From positions 1 to 64,000 of the forward strand of contig LQPU01000009.1 in NCBI GenBank assembly GCA_002101905.1: 64,000 nucleotides of DNA, written 5' to 3'. The DNA is from Mycobacterium shimoidei (GTDB taxonomy: Bacteria > Actinomycetota > Actinomycetes > Mycobacteriales > Mycobacteriaceae). Below, piece by piece: positions 18,132 through 26,728 of this stretch. Below the pieces are notes generated by a model, which saw nothing but the letters and a program-made list of their open reading frames with translations, did not search any database and was not told the origin of the DNA. The translations under genes and the position numbers were made by a program. Position 1 is the first letter of the stretch. Each line of letters begins with the position of its first letter.

Positions 18132-21100
18132 GTGAGTTCTCCAGCCGCGGGTGTACACGCCATCCGCGCCGAGGTCGCCGAACTGTTGGGCGTTGACGTG
18201 GCAGCCATCGATCCTCTCAGCGACCTCGTCAGCCAGGGTCTCGACTCGATCCGGATGATGGCACTGGCCGGTCGCTGGCGCCGCTCGGGCCATGCGGTGG
18301 ACTTCGCCGCGCTGGCCGCCGCGCCGACCGTAACGGCCTGGTCCGCGCTGCTCTCGACCGCTGCTCAGGCCGAGCCGGACACCCCGGCAGCCGCCGAGCC
18401 GGACGCCACGGGCGAGCCGTTTCCGCTGGCACCGATGCAGCACGCCATGTGGGTGGGCCGTCAGGACAACCAGCCGCTCGGCGGGGTGGCGGGTCACCTC
18501 TATGTCGAGTTCGACGGCGACCACATCGACCCGGATCGACTCCGCGCGGCTGCCGCCGACCTGGCGCTGCGCCATCCGATGCTGCGGGTCCGGTTTCTGC
18601 CCGACGGAACCCAGCGGGTCGATCCACGCCGCGCGGACTTCCCGGTTACGGTGCACGACCTTCGCGACCTTGCCGCCGACGCCGTCGAGCAGCGGCTCGC
18701 CGAGTTGCGAACCGCCAAGTCTTATCAGCAGCTCGACGGGCAGGTGCTCGAGCTGACCCTGACCTTGTTGCCCGGGCTGCGCAGCCGGCTGCACGTCGAC
18801 CTGGACATGCAGGCCGCCGACGCGATGAGCTACCGCACCCTGATGGCCGACCTGGCGGCGCTTTATCAGCGCCGAGAACTGCCCGAATTGAAATACACCT
18901 ACCGCGAATACCGCCAGGAGATGCTGCGTCGCGAGGCCGTGCCCGACCCCAAGCACGACGCCGACCGTGACTGGTGGGCCCGGCGCCTCCCCGAATTGCC
19001 CGACCCGCCGAGGCTGCCGTACCGCACTGGCGGCGACCGCATTTCACGCACCAGCAGCCGACGCTGGCACTGGCTGGATCCGCAAACCCGCGACGCGTTG
19101 TTCGCCAACGCCCGGGCGCACAGTGTCACGCCGGCGATGGCGTTTGCCTCGGTGTTCGCCCACACGCTGGCGTACTGGTCGAAAAGCCCGCGGTTTTTGC
19201 TCAATGTCCCGCTGTTCGCCCGCGAAAGCCTGCACCCCGACGTCGACCACCTGGTCGGCGACTTCACGTCGTCGCTGCTGCTTGACCTCGACTTGACATG
19301 TACCGCGACCGCAGCTGCCCGAGCACATGTCGTTCAAGACGAAATGCGCACCGCCGCTGCGCATTCCGGCTACCCGGGCCTGTCGGTGCTGCGCGACCTG
19401 AGCCGGCACCGCGGCACGCAGGTGCTGGCGCCGGTGGTGTTCACCAGCGCCCTCGGGCTCGGTGAGCTGTTCTCGGCCGAGGTGACCGAACAATTCGGTA
19501 CACCGGACTGGATCATCTCCCAAGGTCCGCAGGTCGCACTCGACGCACAGGTCACCGAGTTCGACGGCGGCGTGCTGGTGAACTGGGATGTCCGCGACGA
19601 TGTGTTCGAGACGGGTGTTATCGACGCCATGTTCGCCCACCACATCGACGAACTGAGGCGGCTCGCCGAGGATCCCGGCGCGTGGGACACGGCGAGCTCC
19701 GCCGCTCTTCCGCCGTCGCAGCAGGCGGTGCGTGCGGCCGTCAATACCAACACCGTCGCGCCCAGCGGGGAAGCATTGCACGACGGCTTTTTCCGTAACG
19801 CCGAGGCGCAGCCCGACGCGCCGGCGATCTACGCCAGCTCCGGAGCGCTCAGTTATGCCGAGCTGCGACGCCAGGTGCTGGCGGTGGCGGCGGCCTTGCG
19901 CGACATCGGCATTCACCTCGGCGATGCGGTCGCGGTCATGGGCCCCAAGAACGCAGAACAGGTGCCCGCGCTGCTCGGCATCCTGGCCGCCGGCGGGGTC
20001 TACTTACCGATCGGTGTCGACCAACCAACCGAACGTGCCGCCCGCATCCTGTCCACCGCCGGCGTCGGCGCAGTGCTGGTATGTGGCTCGCATCCGGTGC
20101 AGGCACCGGTACCGGTCCTCACCATCGCCGAAGCGCTGCAGAAGTACCGTGCTGACTCGCTGGAAAACATCTGTGCCGCAACGGACCCCGGCGATGTGGC
20201 CTACGTGCTGTTCACCTCCGGCTCCACCGGTGAACCCAAAGGCGTCGAGGTGACCCACGACGCCGCGATGAACACGGTTGAATTCATCACCCGCCACTTC
20301 GAGATCGGCCCCGACGACCGCTGTCTGGCACTGTCCACCCTGGAATGCGACATGTCAGTGCTCGACATCTTCGCCACCCTGCGTGCCGGCGGCGCGATCG
20401 TCGTTGTCGACGAGGAGCAGCGCCGCGACCCCGACGCCTGGGCCCGGCTGATCGACACCCACCAGGTGACGGTGCTGAACTTCCTGCCGGGCTGGCTGGA
20501 GATGCTCGTCGAGGTCGGGGCGGGACGGTTGTCCTCGGTGCGAGTGGTGCCGAGCGGCGGCGACTGGGTGCGCCCGCAGCTGGCGCGCCGGCTGCGCGCC
20601 GAGTCGCCCACGATGCGGTTCGCCGGGTTGGGCGGCGCCACCGAAACAGCGGTGCACGCCACAATTTTCGAGGTTGACCAGATCGGCGAGCTACCAGAAC
20701 AGTGGACCGCCGTGCCGTATGGCAAGCCGCTTCCCAATATCGCCTGCCGGGTGGTCAACGAGATGGGAGGCGACTGCCCGGACTGGGTGGTCGGCGAGCT
20801 GTGGGTATCAGGACGCGGCATCGCGCGCGGTTACCGCGGCCGTCCCGATCTGACGGGCCAGCGTTTCGTCGCCCATGACGGCCGGACGTGGTATCGCACC
20901 GGCGATCTGGCCAGGTACTGGCCGGACGGCACCCTGGAGTTCGTCGGGCGCGCCGACCACCGTGTCAAAATCAGCGGCTACCGCGTCGAACTCGGCGAGG
21001 TGGAAGCCGTCCTGCGTCGAATCGCCGGTGTGACGGCAGCTGTCGCGGGCATGGTGCCGACGTCCGGCGGTGCCGAGGTGTTGGCCGCGGTGGTCTGTGT

Positions 21101-21629
21101 CGATGACCCGGCGCTGAGCTGCGAGCGGGTGCGCGAAGCCATGAGCGAACTTGCACCCGCGCATATGGTTCCGCGGCACGTGTCGTTGGTGGAGCGCATC
21201 CCGTTCACCGTCGGCGGCAAAATCGACCGGCGTGCCGTCGCGGACCAGTTGAGCGCCGATGTGGCCGGTGCCGGCAAACCTGGTCACCGGCCGGCGTCGA
21301 CACCGGTGCAAGCGGCGCTGGTGACGATCATCGGTGACGTGCTCGGTGTCGACGCCGTCGGTGTCGACGACGACTTCTTTGCGTTGGGCGGTGACTCGGT
21401 GCTGGCCACTCAGGCCGTCGCCGCGATCCGGGTGTGGCTGGACACGCCCGATGTGATGGTCGCCGACATGTTCGCCGCGCGCACCGTGTCGGCTCTCGCG
21501 GACCTGCTCGAGCGCCGCGACCCCGATCGGGGGCGTCTCCAGCAGGTCGCTGAGCTCTACCTGGACGTGGCCGGCATGGCGCCGGAGAAAGTGCTCGCCG
21601 AGACAACCGCACCGGTTAGGACCCAATGA
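18132..21629 (+). CDS. mbtB: mycobactin NRPS MbtB (ArCP-Cy-A-PCP)
   Basis: The 1165-residue synthetase takes salicylate from MbtA, joins it to Ser or Thr and cyclises the product to the hydroxyphenyl-oxazoline. Domains in order: an aryl carrier protein with its phosphopantetheine Ser39 in G-L-D-S-I; a cyclisation domain (about 95-520) with the diagnostic DxxxxDxxS as D-M-Q-A-A-D-A-M-S near residue 222; an A domain (about 540-1020) with T-S-G-S-T-G-E-P-K; and a PCP with L-G-G-D-S near 1090. M. tuberculosis MbtB is about 1414 residues because a thioesterase is fused at its end. Here that domain is the next gene, overlapping by ATGA. The GTG start follows a strong ribosome-binding site. Confidence 0.95.
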   Translation: MSSPAAGVHAIRAEVAELLGVDVAAIDPLSDLVSQGLDSIRMMALAGRWRRSGHAVDFAALAAAPTVTAWSALLSTAAQAEPDTPAAAEPDATGEPFPLAPMQHAMWVGRQDNQPLGGVAGHLYVEFDGDHIDPDRLRAAAADLALRHPMLRVRFLPDGTQRVDPRRADFPVTVHDLRDLAADAVEQRLAELRTAKSYQQLDGQVLELTLTLLPGLRSRLHVDLDMQAADAMSYRTLMADLAALYQRRELPELKYTYREYRQEMLRREAVPDPKHDADRDWWARRLPELPDPPRLPYRTGGDRISRTSSRRWHWLDPQTRDALFANARAHSVTPAMAFASVFAHTLAYWSKSPRFLLNVPLFARESLHPDVDHLVGDFTSSLLLDLDLTCTATAAARAHVVQDEMRTAAAHSGYPGLSVLRDLSRHRGTQVLAPVVFTSALGLGELFSAEVTEQFGTPDWIISQGPQVALDAQVTEFDGGVLVNWDVRDDVFETGVIDAMFAHHIDELRRLAEDPGAWDTASSAALPPSQQAVRAAVNTNTVAPSGEALHDGFFRNAEAQPDAPAIYASSGALSYAELRRQVLAVAAALRDIGIHLGDAVAVMGPKNAEQVPALLGILAAGGVYLPIGVDQPTERAARILSTAGVGAVLVCGSHPVQAPVPVLTIAEALQKYRADSLENICAATDPGDVAYVLFTSGSTGEPKGVEVTHDAAMNTVEFITRHFEIGPDDRCLALSTLECDMSVLDIFATLRAGGAIVVVDEEQRRDPDAWARLIDTHQVTVLNFLPGWLEMLVEVGAGRLSSVRVVPSGGDWVRPQLARRLRAESPTMRFAGLGGATETAVHATIFEVDQIGELPEQWTAVPYGKPLPNIACRVVNEMGGDCPDWVVGELWVSGRGIARGYRGRPDLTGQRFVAHDGRTWYRTGDLARYWPDGTLEFVGRADHRVKISGYRVELGEVEAVLRRIAGVTAAVAGMVPTSGGAEVLAAVVCVDDPALSCERVREAMSELAPAHMVPRHVSLVERIPFTVGGKIDRRAVADQLSADVAGAGKPGHRPASTPVQAALVTIIGDVLGVDAVGVDDDFFALGGDSVLATQAVAAIRVWLDTPDVMVADMFAARTVSALADLLERRDPDRGRLQQVAELYLDVAGMAPEKVLAETTAPVRTQ

Positions 21630-22390
21630 CACTCGATGAGTTGACTTCTGTGGCAACACAATTCCCGCCGTGGATCAAACACTTCGCGGCCCGGGGCAGT
21701 GCACGCGCCGGTGCGACGGTGGTCTTCCCACACGCCGGTGGCGCCGCAGTCGGATACCGTGCGCTGGCGTCGGCGCTGTCGCTCGCGGCGGACACGTTCG
21801 TGGTGCAATACCCGCAGCGAGCCGAGCGGCTGGACGAACCCGCCGCCCAAACCGTCCACGACCTTGCCCGGGGGCTGTTCAACGCCGGGCCGTGGCACGA
21901 CGTCGCGCCGCTGCGGCTGTTCGGACACAGCATGGGCGCGATCGTCGCCTTCGAATTCGCGCGGATCGCCGAACAGCACGGTGTTGAGCTACCCACGCTG
22001 TGGGTTTCGGCGGCTCCGGCGCCGAGCATCGTCGCGACCCTGCCCCAACTGCCCACCACCGACTCCGAACTGCTGGCCGACCTGGCGGACCTCGGTGCAA
22101 CCGACCCGCGGCTGCTCGAAGACGAGGAGTTCGTCGGGTTGCTCATGCCGCCGGCGCGTGGTGACTATCAGGCTCTCAACCGCTATGCCTGCGGTCCCGA
22201 CATCCGCATCCGCGCCGATATCCAAGCGCTCGGCGGCCGGCAGGACCACCGTGTCGACCTCGCGTCGCTGCAGCAGTGGGAGGTCCACACAAAGGCCGCG
22301 TTCAGCCTGTCGCTCTATGACGGCGGCCACTTTTACATCACCGAACACATACAAGCCGTTGCCGCTCAGGTGAATGCCGATGGCTGCTAA
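21626..22390 (+). CDS. mbtT: stand-alone thioesterase MbtT
   Basis: The 254-residue alpha/beta-hydrolase is a type II NRPS thioesterase. It has F-P-H-A-G-G near residue 36, the nucleophile elbow G-H-S-M-G near residue 97, an Asp in the G-R-Q-D-H loop near 213 and a catalytic His in G-G-H-F-Y near residue 235. It matches the domain that ends MbtB in M. tuberculosis, and MbtB plus this protein add up to the usual MbtB length. It may remove misprimed groups from carrier domains or release stalled intermediates. The ATGA overlap means it should be made in step with MbtB. The symbol follows use in other non-tuberculous mycobacteria. Confidence 0.88.
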   Translation: MTLDELTSVATQFPPWIKHFAARGSARAGATVVFPHAGGAAVGYRALASALSLAADTFVVQYPQRAERLDEPAAQTVHDLARGLFNAGPWHDVAPLRLFGHSMGAIVAFEFARIAEQHGVELPTLWVSAAPAPSIVATLPQLPTTDSELLADLADLGATDPRLLEDEEFVGLLMPPARGDYQALNRYACGPDIRIRADIQALGGRQDHRVDLASLQQWEVHTKAAFSLSLYDGGHFYITEHIQAVAAQVNADGC

Positions 22391-23726
22391 CCACGCCAGT
22401 GAGGGCGGCGACCGTGACCCGGTTGTGATCGTCGGCATGGCTGTCGAGGCCCCCGGCGGCGTCGACTCCGCCGACAGCTACTGGCGGCTGTTGTCGCAGC
22501 GGCAGGAGGGACTGTGCCCATTCCCCACTGACCGAGGCTGGCCCATCGGCGAATTGCTCGCGGGTTCACGCCGGGAGGGCTTCAAGAAGATTCACGACAG
22601 CGGCGGTTTCCTCAGTGACGCGGCAACATTCGATCCTGGGTTTTTCGGGATATCCGCCCGTGAGGCCGTCGCGATGGACCCGCAGCAGCGCGTCGCGCTG
22701 CGCGTCGCCTGGCGGGCGCTGGAAAACAGCGGCATCAATCCCGATGATGTCGCCGGACACGACGTGGGGTGCTACATCGGTGCGTCGGTCACCGGGTACG
22801 GCCCGCAGATGGACGAGTTCTCGCGGCACAGCGGCCATCTGATCACCGGGACGGCCCTCGGCGTGATCTCGGGTCGGATCGCCTACACCCTCGGCTTGTC
22901 CGGACCGGCGCTGACGGTCGACGCGTCCTGCGCATCGGCATTGGCGGCCTTCCACGTCGCCGTGCAATCGGTACGTGCAGGCGACTGCGACATGGCGTTG
23001 ACCGGCGGGGTGTGCGTCATGGGGTCTCCCGGTTTTTTCATCGAGTTCTCCAAGCAGCACGCCCTTTCCGACGACGGCCATTGCCGCCCCTACAGCGCGG
23101 ACGCCAGCGGAACGGTGTGGGCGGAAGGTGCGGCGATGTTCGTGCTGCAACGCAAGTCGGCGGCGCTGCGCAACGGCCGCCGGATCATGGCCGAAGTCGA
23201 CGCCACCGCCGTCAATCAGGATGGTCGCAGCGCGGGATTGACCGCGCCCAGCGCTGCGGCGCAAGTCCGACTGTTTCGCCGCGCGATCGACCAAGCCGGA
23301 ATTCGTCCCGAACAGGTCGGCATGGTCGAGGGCCACGGCACCGGCACCCGACTCGGAGACCGCACCGAATTGCAGTCGCTGTCTGCGACCTACGGCGAGA
23401 CCGCCCCCGGCTGCGGTGGGCTGCTGGGATCGGTGAAGTCGAACGTCGGTCACGCCCAGGCGGCTGCCGGCGCGCTCGGCCTGGCCAAAGTGTTGGTGTC
23501 GGCCGAACGCGGCGCTGTTCCGCCCACGCTGCACGCCACCGAACCCAGCCGTGAAATCGATTGGGAAGAACAAGGTTTACGATTGGCGCGGGAGCTGACG
23601 CCGTGGCCTGCGGTGGACGGACGACGGATCGCCGCGGTATCGGCTTTCGGCATGAGCGGAACCAATGCGCATCTGATCGTGTCGGTTCCAAAGGTCGCGC
23701 CCGCGCAGGGGAGTGCTGCCACGTGA
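22380..23726 (+). CDS. mbtC: mycobactin polyketide synthase MbtC (ketosynthase)
   Basis: MbtC is a free-standing ketosynthase of about 448 residues that makes the beta-ketoacyl chain with MbtD. The active-site Cys lies in V-D-A-S-C-A-S-A near residue 184 (the usual motif is D-T-A-C-S-S). The two catalytic His are in E-G-H-G-T-G-T near 318 and S-N-V-G-H near 358. There is no acyltransferase domain; MbtD supplies it. I prefer the ATG at 22380, which has AGGTGA 6 bases upstream, over the in-frame ATG at 22374. It overlaps mbtT by 11 bases and mbtD by 4 (GTGA). Confidence 0.92.
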   Translation: MAANHASEGGDRDPVVIVGMAVEAPGGVDSADSYWRLLSQRQEGLCPFPTDRGWPIGELLAGSRREGFKKIHDSGGFLSDAATFDPGFFGISAREAVAMDPQQRVALRVAWRALENSGINPDDVAGHDVGCYIGASVTGYGPQMDEFSRHSGHLITGTALGVISGRIAYTLGLSGPALTVDASCASALAAFHVAVQSVRAGDCDMALTGGVCVMGSPGFFIEFSKQHALSDDGHCRPYSADASGTVWAEGAAMFVLQRKSAALRNGRRIMAEVDATAVNQDGRSAGLTAPSAAAQVRLFRRAIDQAGIRPEQVGMVEGHGTGTRLGDRTELQSLSATYGETAPGCGGLLGSVKSNVGHAQAAAGALGLAKVLVSAERGAVPPTLHATEPSREIDWEEQGLRLARELTPWPAVDGRRIAAVSAFGMSGTNAHLIVSVPKVAPAQGSAAT

Positions 23727-26700
23727 CGGCGCATCCACTGCCCGACGGCCGCGTCCCAGTGCTGCTCAGCGCACACGACGAGGACCTGATCCGGCAAGAT
23801 GCCGCCGCGATCGCTGCCTATCTGGACGGTATTGCCGATACGCCGGATCTGCCCGCCGCGGTGTCATCGACGCTGCTGCGCACCCGGCGGGTGCGTCGGT
23901 ACCGGGCGGTAGTGCGCGCCGCGAATCGTGGCGAGCTGATAGCGGGACTGGAGGCGCTCGCGGTCGGCGATCAGCACCCGCTGGTAGCGAGCTCATCGGA
24001 AACCTCGGCGCCCCGAACAGCTTTCGTTTTCCCCGGACAGGGCAACCAATGGCCGTCAATGAGCGCCGAGGTTTATCATCGGCTCCCCGCCTACCGCACG
24101 GAAGCGGATCGCTGCGCAGCGACATTCACCGCCGCCGGGCTGCCCTCGCCGCTGGAATATCTGCTCGGCGACGCCGACCGGGAATGGTCGCAGATCCAAA
24201 TCCAAGGTGCGCAGTTCACCCACGCCGTCAGTCTGGCCGAGGTCTGGCGATCATGCGGTGTGCTGCCCGATCTCACGGTGGGTCACAGCCTTGGTGAGGT
24301 CGCGGCCGCCCACGCTGCCGGCACCATCACGCTGCACGACGCGGTCGCTGTGGTGGCGGCACGCGCCACCGTCGTCGACCGGCTACCCGGCCGCTACGGC
24401 ATGGCGATGCTCGGCGTGGCCCCCGAAGACGCGCAGCAACTCATCGCCGAAACACCCGGCTGGCTGGAACTCTCGGTGGTCAACGGCCCTTCGTCGAGCG
24501 TGGTGTCCGGCGACCGCGACGCCGTCGCAACGATCGTCGCACTCGCGAAAGAGCGCAGCATCTTCGTTCGCGAGCTGTCTGTCGAGTTCCCCGCACACAC
24601 CAGCGCGCTGGAATCATTGCGAACCACATTGGCCGACTTGTTGCCCGCATCGGTGTTTCTCGACGCACCGGTGGAGTTCATCTCCTCGGCTCATGGCCGT
24701 GTGGTCCGACCCGACACCGACTTCGCGGCATACTGGTACGAAAACCTGCGCAACACCGTTCGATTCGACTGGGCGGTGAACGCGGCCCTGCAACGTGATG
24801 CGGGGGCGTTTGCCGAAATGTCGGCACACCCGTCGCTGCTGTATTCGCTGGCTGAATTGGCCGACGGGGCACTGATCGTGGGATCCGGACACCGCGACGA
24901 GCCGGCCGTGGACGAACTGTCCAGCAACATCGCCGCCGCCGCCGTCGCCAATCCCGGTTACCGATGGGCCGACGCCACCACCGGCTACCCGGGGCCGCCG
25001 CTGTGGGGTTTTCCGAACGCGCCGATGCGCGCCCTACACCTGTGGGCGAAGCCGGAACCACTACCGCCGGCTCCCGATGAGGGTCTCAAGATCATCGCCG
25101 AGACGTGGCAACCAGCCGATCATCCGCCACCCCCCGCGCGAGCACCGTTCAGTGTCGCGATCATCTCGTCAGAGGACGCCGACGATGCGCTCGCCCAACA
25201 ATTGGCCGAAGCCGTCGGCGCGCATCCGGCGGCGCAACTGACCGGTCCCACCGACGCGGATGTGGCTGTCCTCGTCGCACCGCCCTGCACGCAGGATGGT
25301 GCGGTAGCAGCGATCAACGAGATCTGCACCCGCGCTGTCAAACTCGACTACCACCCTTTTGTCGGCCCGCGCTGCCGCCGCGTCTGGTTGGTCACCACGC
25401 GCGGAGAGCGAGTGCAACCCGGCGAGCCGGTCGCAGCCTTCGCGCAGGCGGCGCTGGCGGCGATGCATCGCAGCATCGGCTTGGAATTCCCCGACTGCAC
25501 GTTCGCACACCTGGACTTGCCGCGGCCGGACATCGGGGCCGACGTGAGCATCGTCGATATGCTGCTCGGCGACGACACCGAGGTCGCACTGCGTGATGAT
25601 CCAGGTGGCACGGGCGAATTGCGTCGCTACGTTCGCAGGCTTCGCGAACGCACAGCACCGGAACGCGGGCCCGTCGCCGCCGTACTCGACAACGTCGTGA
25701 TCACCGGTGGCAGCGGCGGCATCGGGTTGCGGTTCGCGCGGTACTGCGTCGAACACGGCGCACGCCGGCTGGTCTTGCTGAGCCGCAACGGCGTTGACGC
25801 GGCCGATCTCGATCGACTTATCGAAGGCCACAGCGTCGAGATTTATGCGCCGCCCTGCGACGTCACCGACTTCAGGGAGCTGTCACAGGTTGCCGCCGAC
25901 TATGCCGGCAACGGCGCGTCGCTGCTGATCCATGCCGCCGGAATCGCTTCGCTCGCACCCCACAATCGGCTCGGCGAGCCCGATCTGGCTGAGGTGTTCG
26001 GCGCAAAAGTAGCCGGATTGGTGCACATCACCGACGTCTGGCCGCGGCAGCCGGAAAGCCGGATCCTGCTGTGCTCGTCGGTGTCCGGCGTGTGGGGCGG
26101 TTATGGGCACGCCGCCTACGCGGCCGCCAACCGGATGCTCGACGTGCTCGCCGACCAGCTGCGCGCCGGCGGGCTGGAATGTACGGCGGTGCGCTGGGGA
26201 CTATGGCCGGACCCCGGTGTCCTCGCCGGTGCCGAGATCGCCCGCGTCGAACGCGCCGGATTGATCGCGATGGATCCTGACGCGGCGATTCGCGCCGGCC
26301 TGGGCCACCATGACGACAATCCGCTGATTCTCGCAGCGGACTTCGACCGGCTTCGGCTGTTCTTCGAAAGCCAGGGAATTCCAATGCCATTCGAATTCCC
26401 TGCGGCCGCTGCAAGCCTGGACGTGGACACCGACGGACACGCAGGTGAGCAAAAGCCGGTCGCCGCGGTAGTACGTGCCGAGCTGGCAGCGGTGCTGGAT
26501 ATCGACGGCCCGGCGACGGTCGATATGAGCACGGCGCTGGTCGATCTCGGTGTGGATTCACTGCTGGCGCTCGATTTACGCAACCGGTTGCGCCGCGTGA
26601 CGGGCCGCTCGGTCCCGCTGGCGAGACTGCTCGGCGGGATCACCGGCGTCGAGCTGATCGAAGAACTGCAGTCGCCCCCCGAACCGGATCCGCCACGCAC

Positions 26701-26728
26701 GCTGGAAAGATTGGAATCTTCGCCGTGA
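23723..26728 (+). CDS. mbtD: mycobactin polyketide synthase MbtD (AT-KR-ACP)
   Basis: The 1001-residue protein (about 1004 in M. tuberculosis) completes the PKS. The acyltransferase (about 100-420) has P-G-Q-G-N-Q-W and G-H-S-L-G-E. The ketoreductase (about 660-890) has G-G-S-G-G-I-G, a Ser in S-S-V-S-G and Tyr in the Y-A-A-A-N motif. An ACP lies at 920-990 with the phosphopantetheine Ser in G-V-D-S-L. No dehydratase or enoyl-reductase is present, so the product stays a beta-hydroxyacyl group, as needed for mycobactin. The GTG start in the GTGA overlap with mbtC is preferred over a longer reading inside mbtC. Confidence 0.93.
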   Translation: MTAHPLPDGRVPVLLSAHDEDLIRQDAAAIAAYLDGIADTPDLPAAVSSTLLRTRRVRRYRAVVRAANRGELIAGLEALAVGDQHPLVASSSETSAPRTAFVFPGQGNQWPSMSAEVYHRLPAYRTEADRCAATFTAAGLPSPLEYLLGDADREWSQIQIQGAQFTHAVSLAEVWRSCGVLPDLTVGHSLGEVAAAHAAGTITLHDAVAVVAARATVVDRLPGRYGMAMLGVAPEDAQQLIAETPGWLELSVVNGPSSSVVSGDRDAVATIVALAKERSIFVRELSVEFPAHTSALESLRTTLADLLPASVFLDAPVEFISSAHGRVVRPDTDFAAYWYENLRNTVRFDWAVNAALQRDAGAFAEMSAHPSLLYSLAELADGALIVGSGHRDEPAVDELSSNIAAAAVANPGYRWADATTGYPGPPLWGFPNAPMRALHLWAKPEPLPPAPDEGLKIIAETWQPADHPPPPARAPFSVAIISSEDADDALAQQLAEAVGAHPAAQLTGPTDADVAVLVAPPCTQDGAVAAINEICTRAVKLDYHPFVGPRCRRVWLVTTRGERVQPGEPVAAFAQAALAAMHRSIGLEFPDCTFAHLDLPRPDIGADVSIVDMLLGDDTEVALRDDPGGTGELRRYVRRLRERTAPERGPVAAVLDNVVITGGSGGIGLRFARYCVEHGARRLVLLSRNGVDAADLDRLIEGHSVEIYAPPCDVTDFRELSQVAADYAGNGASLLIHAAGIASLAPHNRLGEPDLAEVFGAKVAGLVHITDVWPRQPESRILLCSSVSGVWGGYGHAAYAAANRMLDVLADQLRAGGLECTAVRWGLWPDPGVLAGAEIARVERAGLIAMDPDAAIRAGLGHHDDNPLILAADFDRLRLFFESQGIPMPFEFPAAAASLDVDTDGHAGEQKPVAAVVRAELAAVLDIDGPATVDMSTALVDLGVDSLLALDLRNRLRRVTGRSVPLARLLGGITGVELIEELQSPPEPDPPRTLERLESSP

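Noticed and set aside
18054..18956. N-terminal extension of mbtA by about 300 codons
   Set aside because: It runs back through the mbtA-mbtB promoter region and mbtB; the ribosome-binding site at 18060-18065 fixes the start at 18053.
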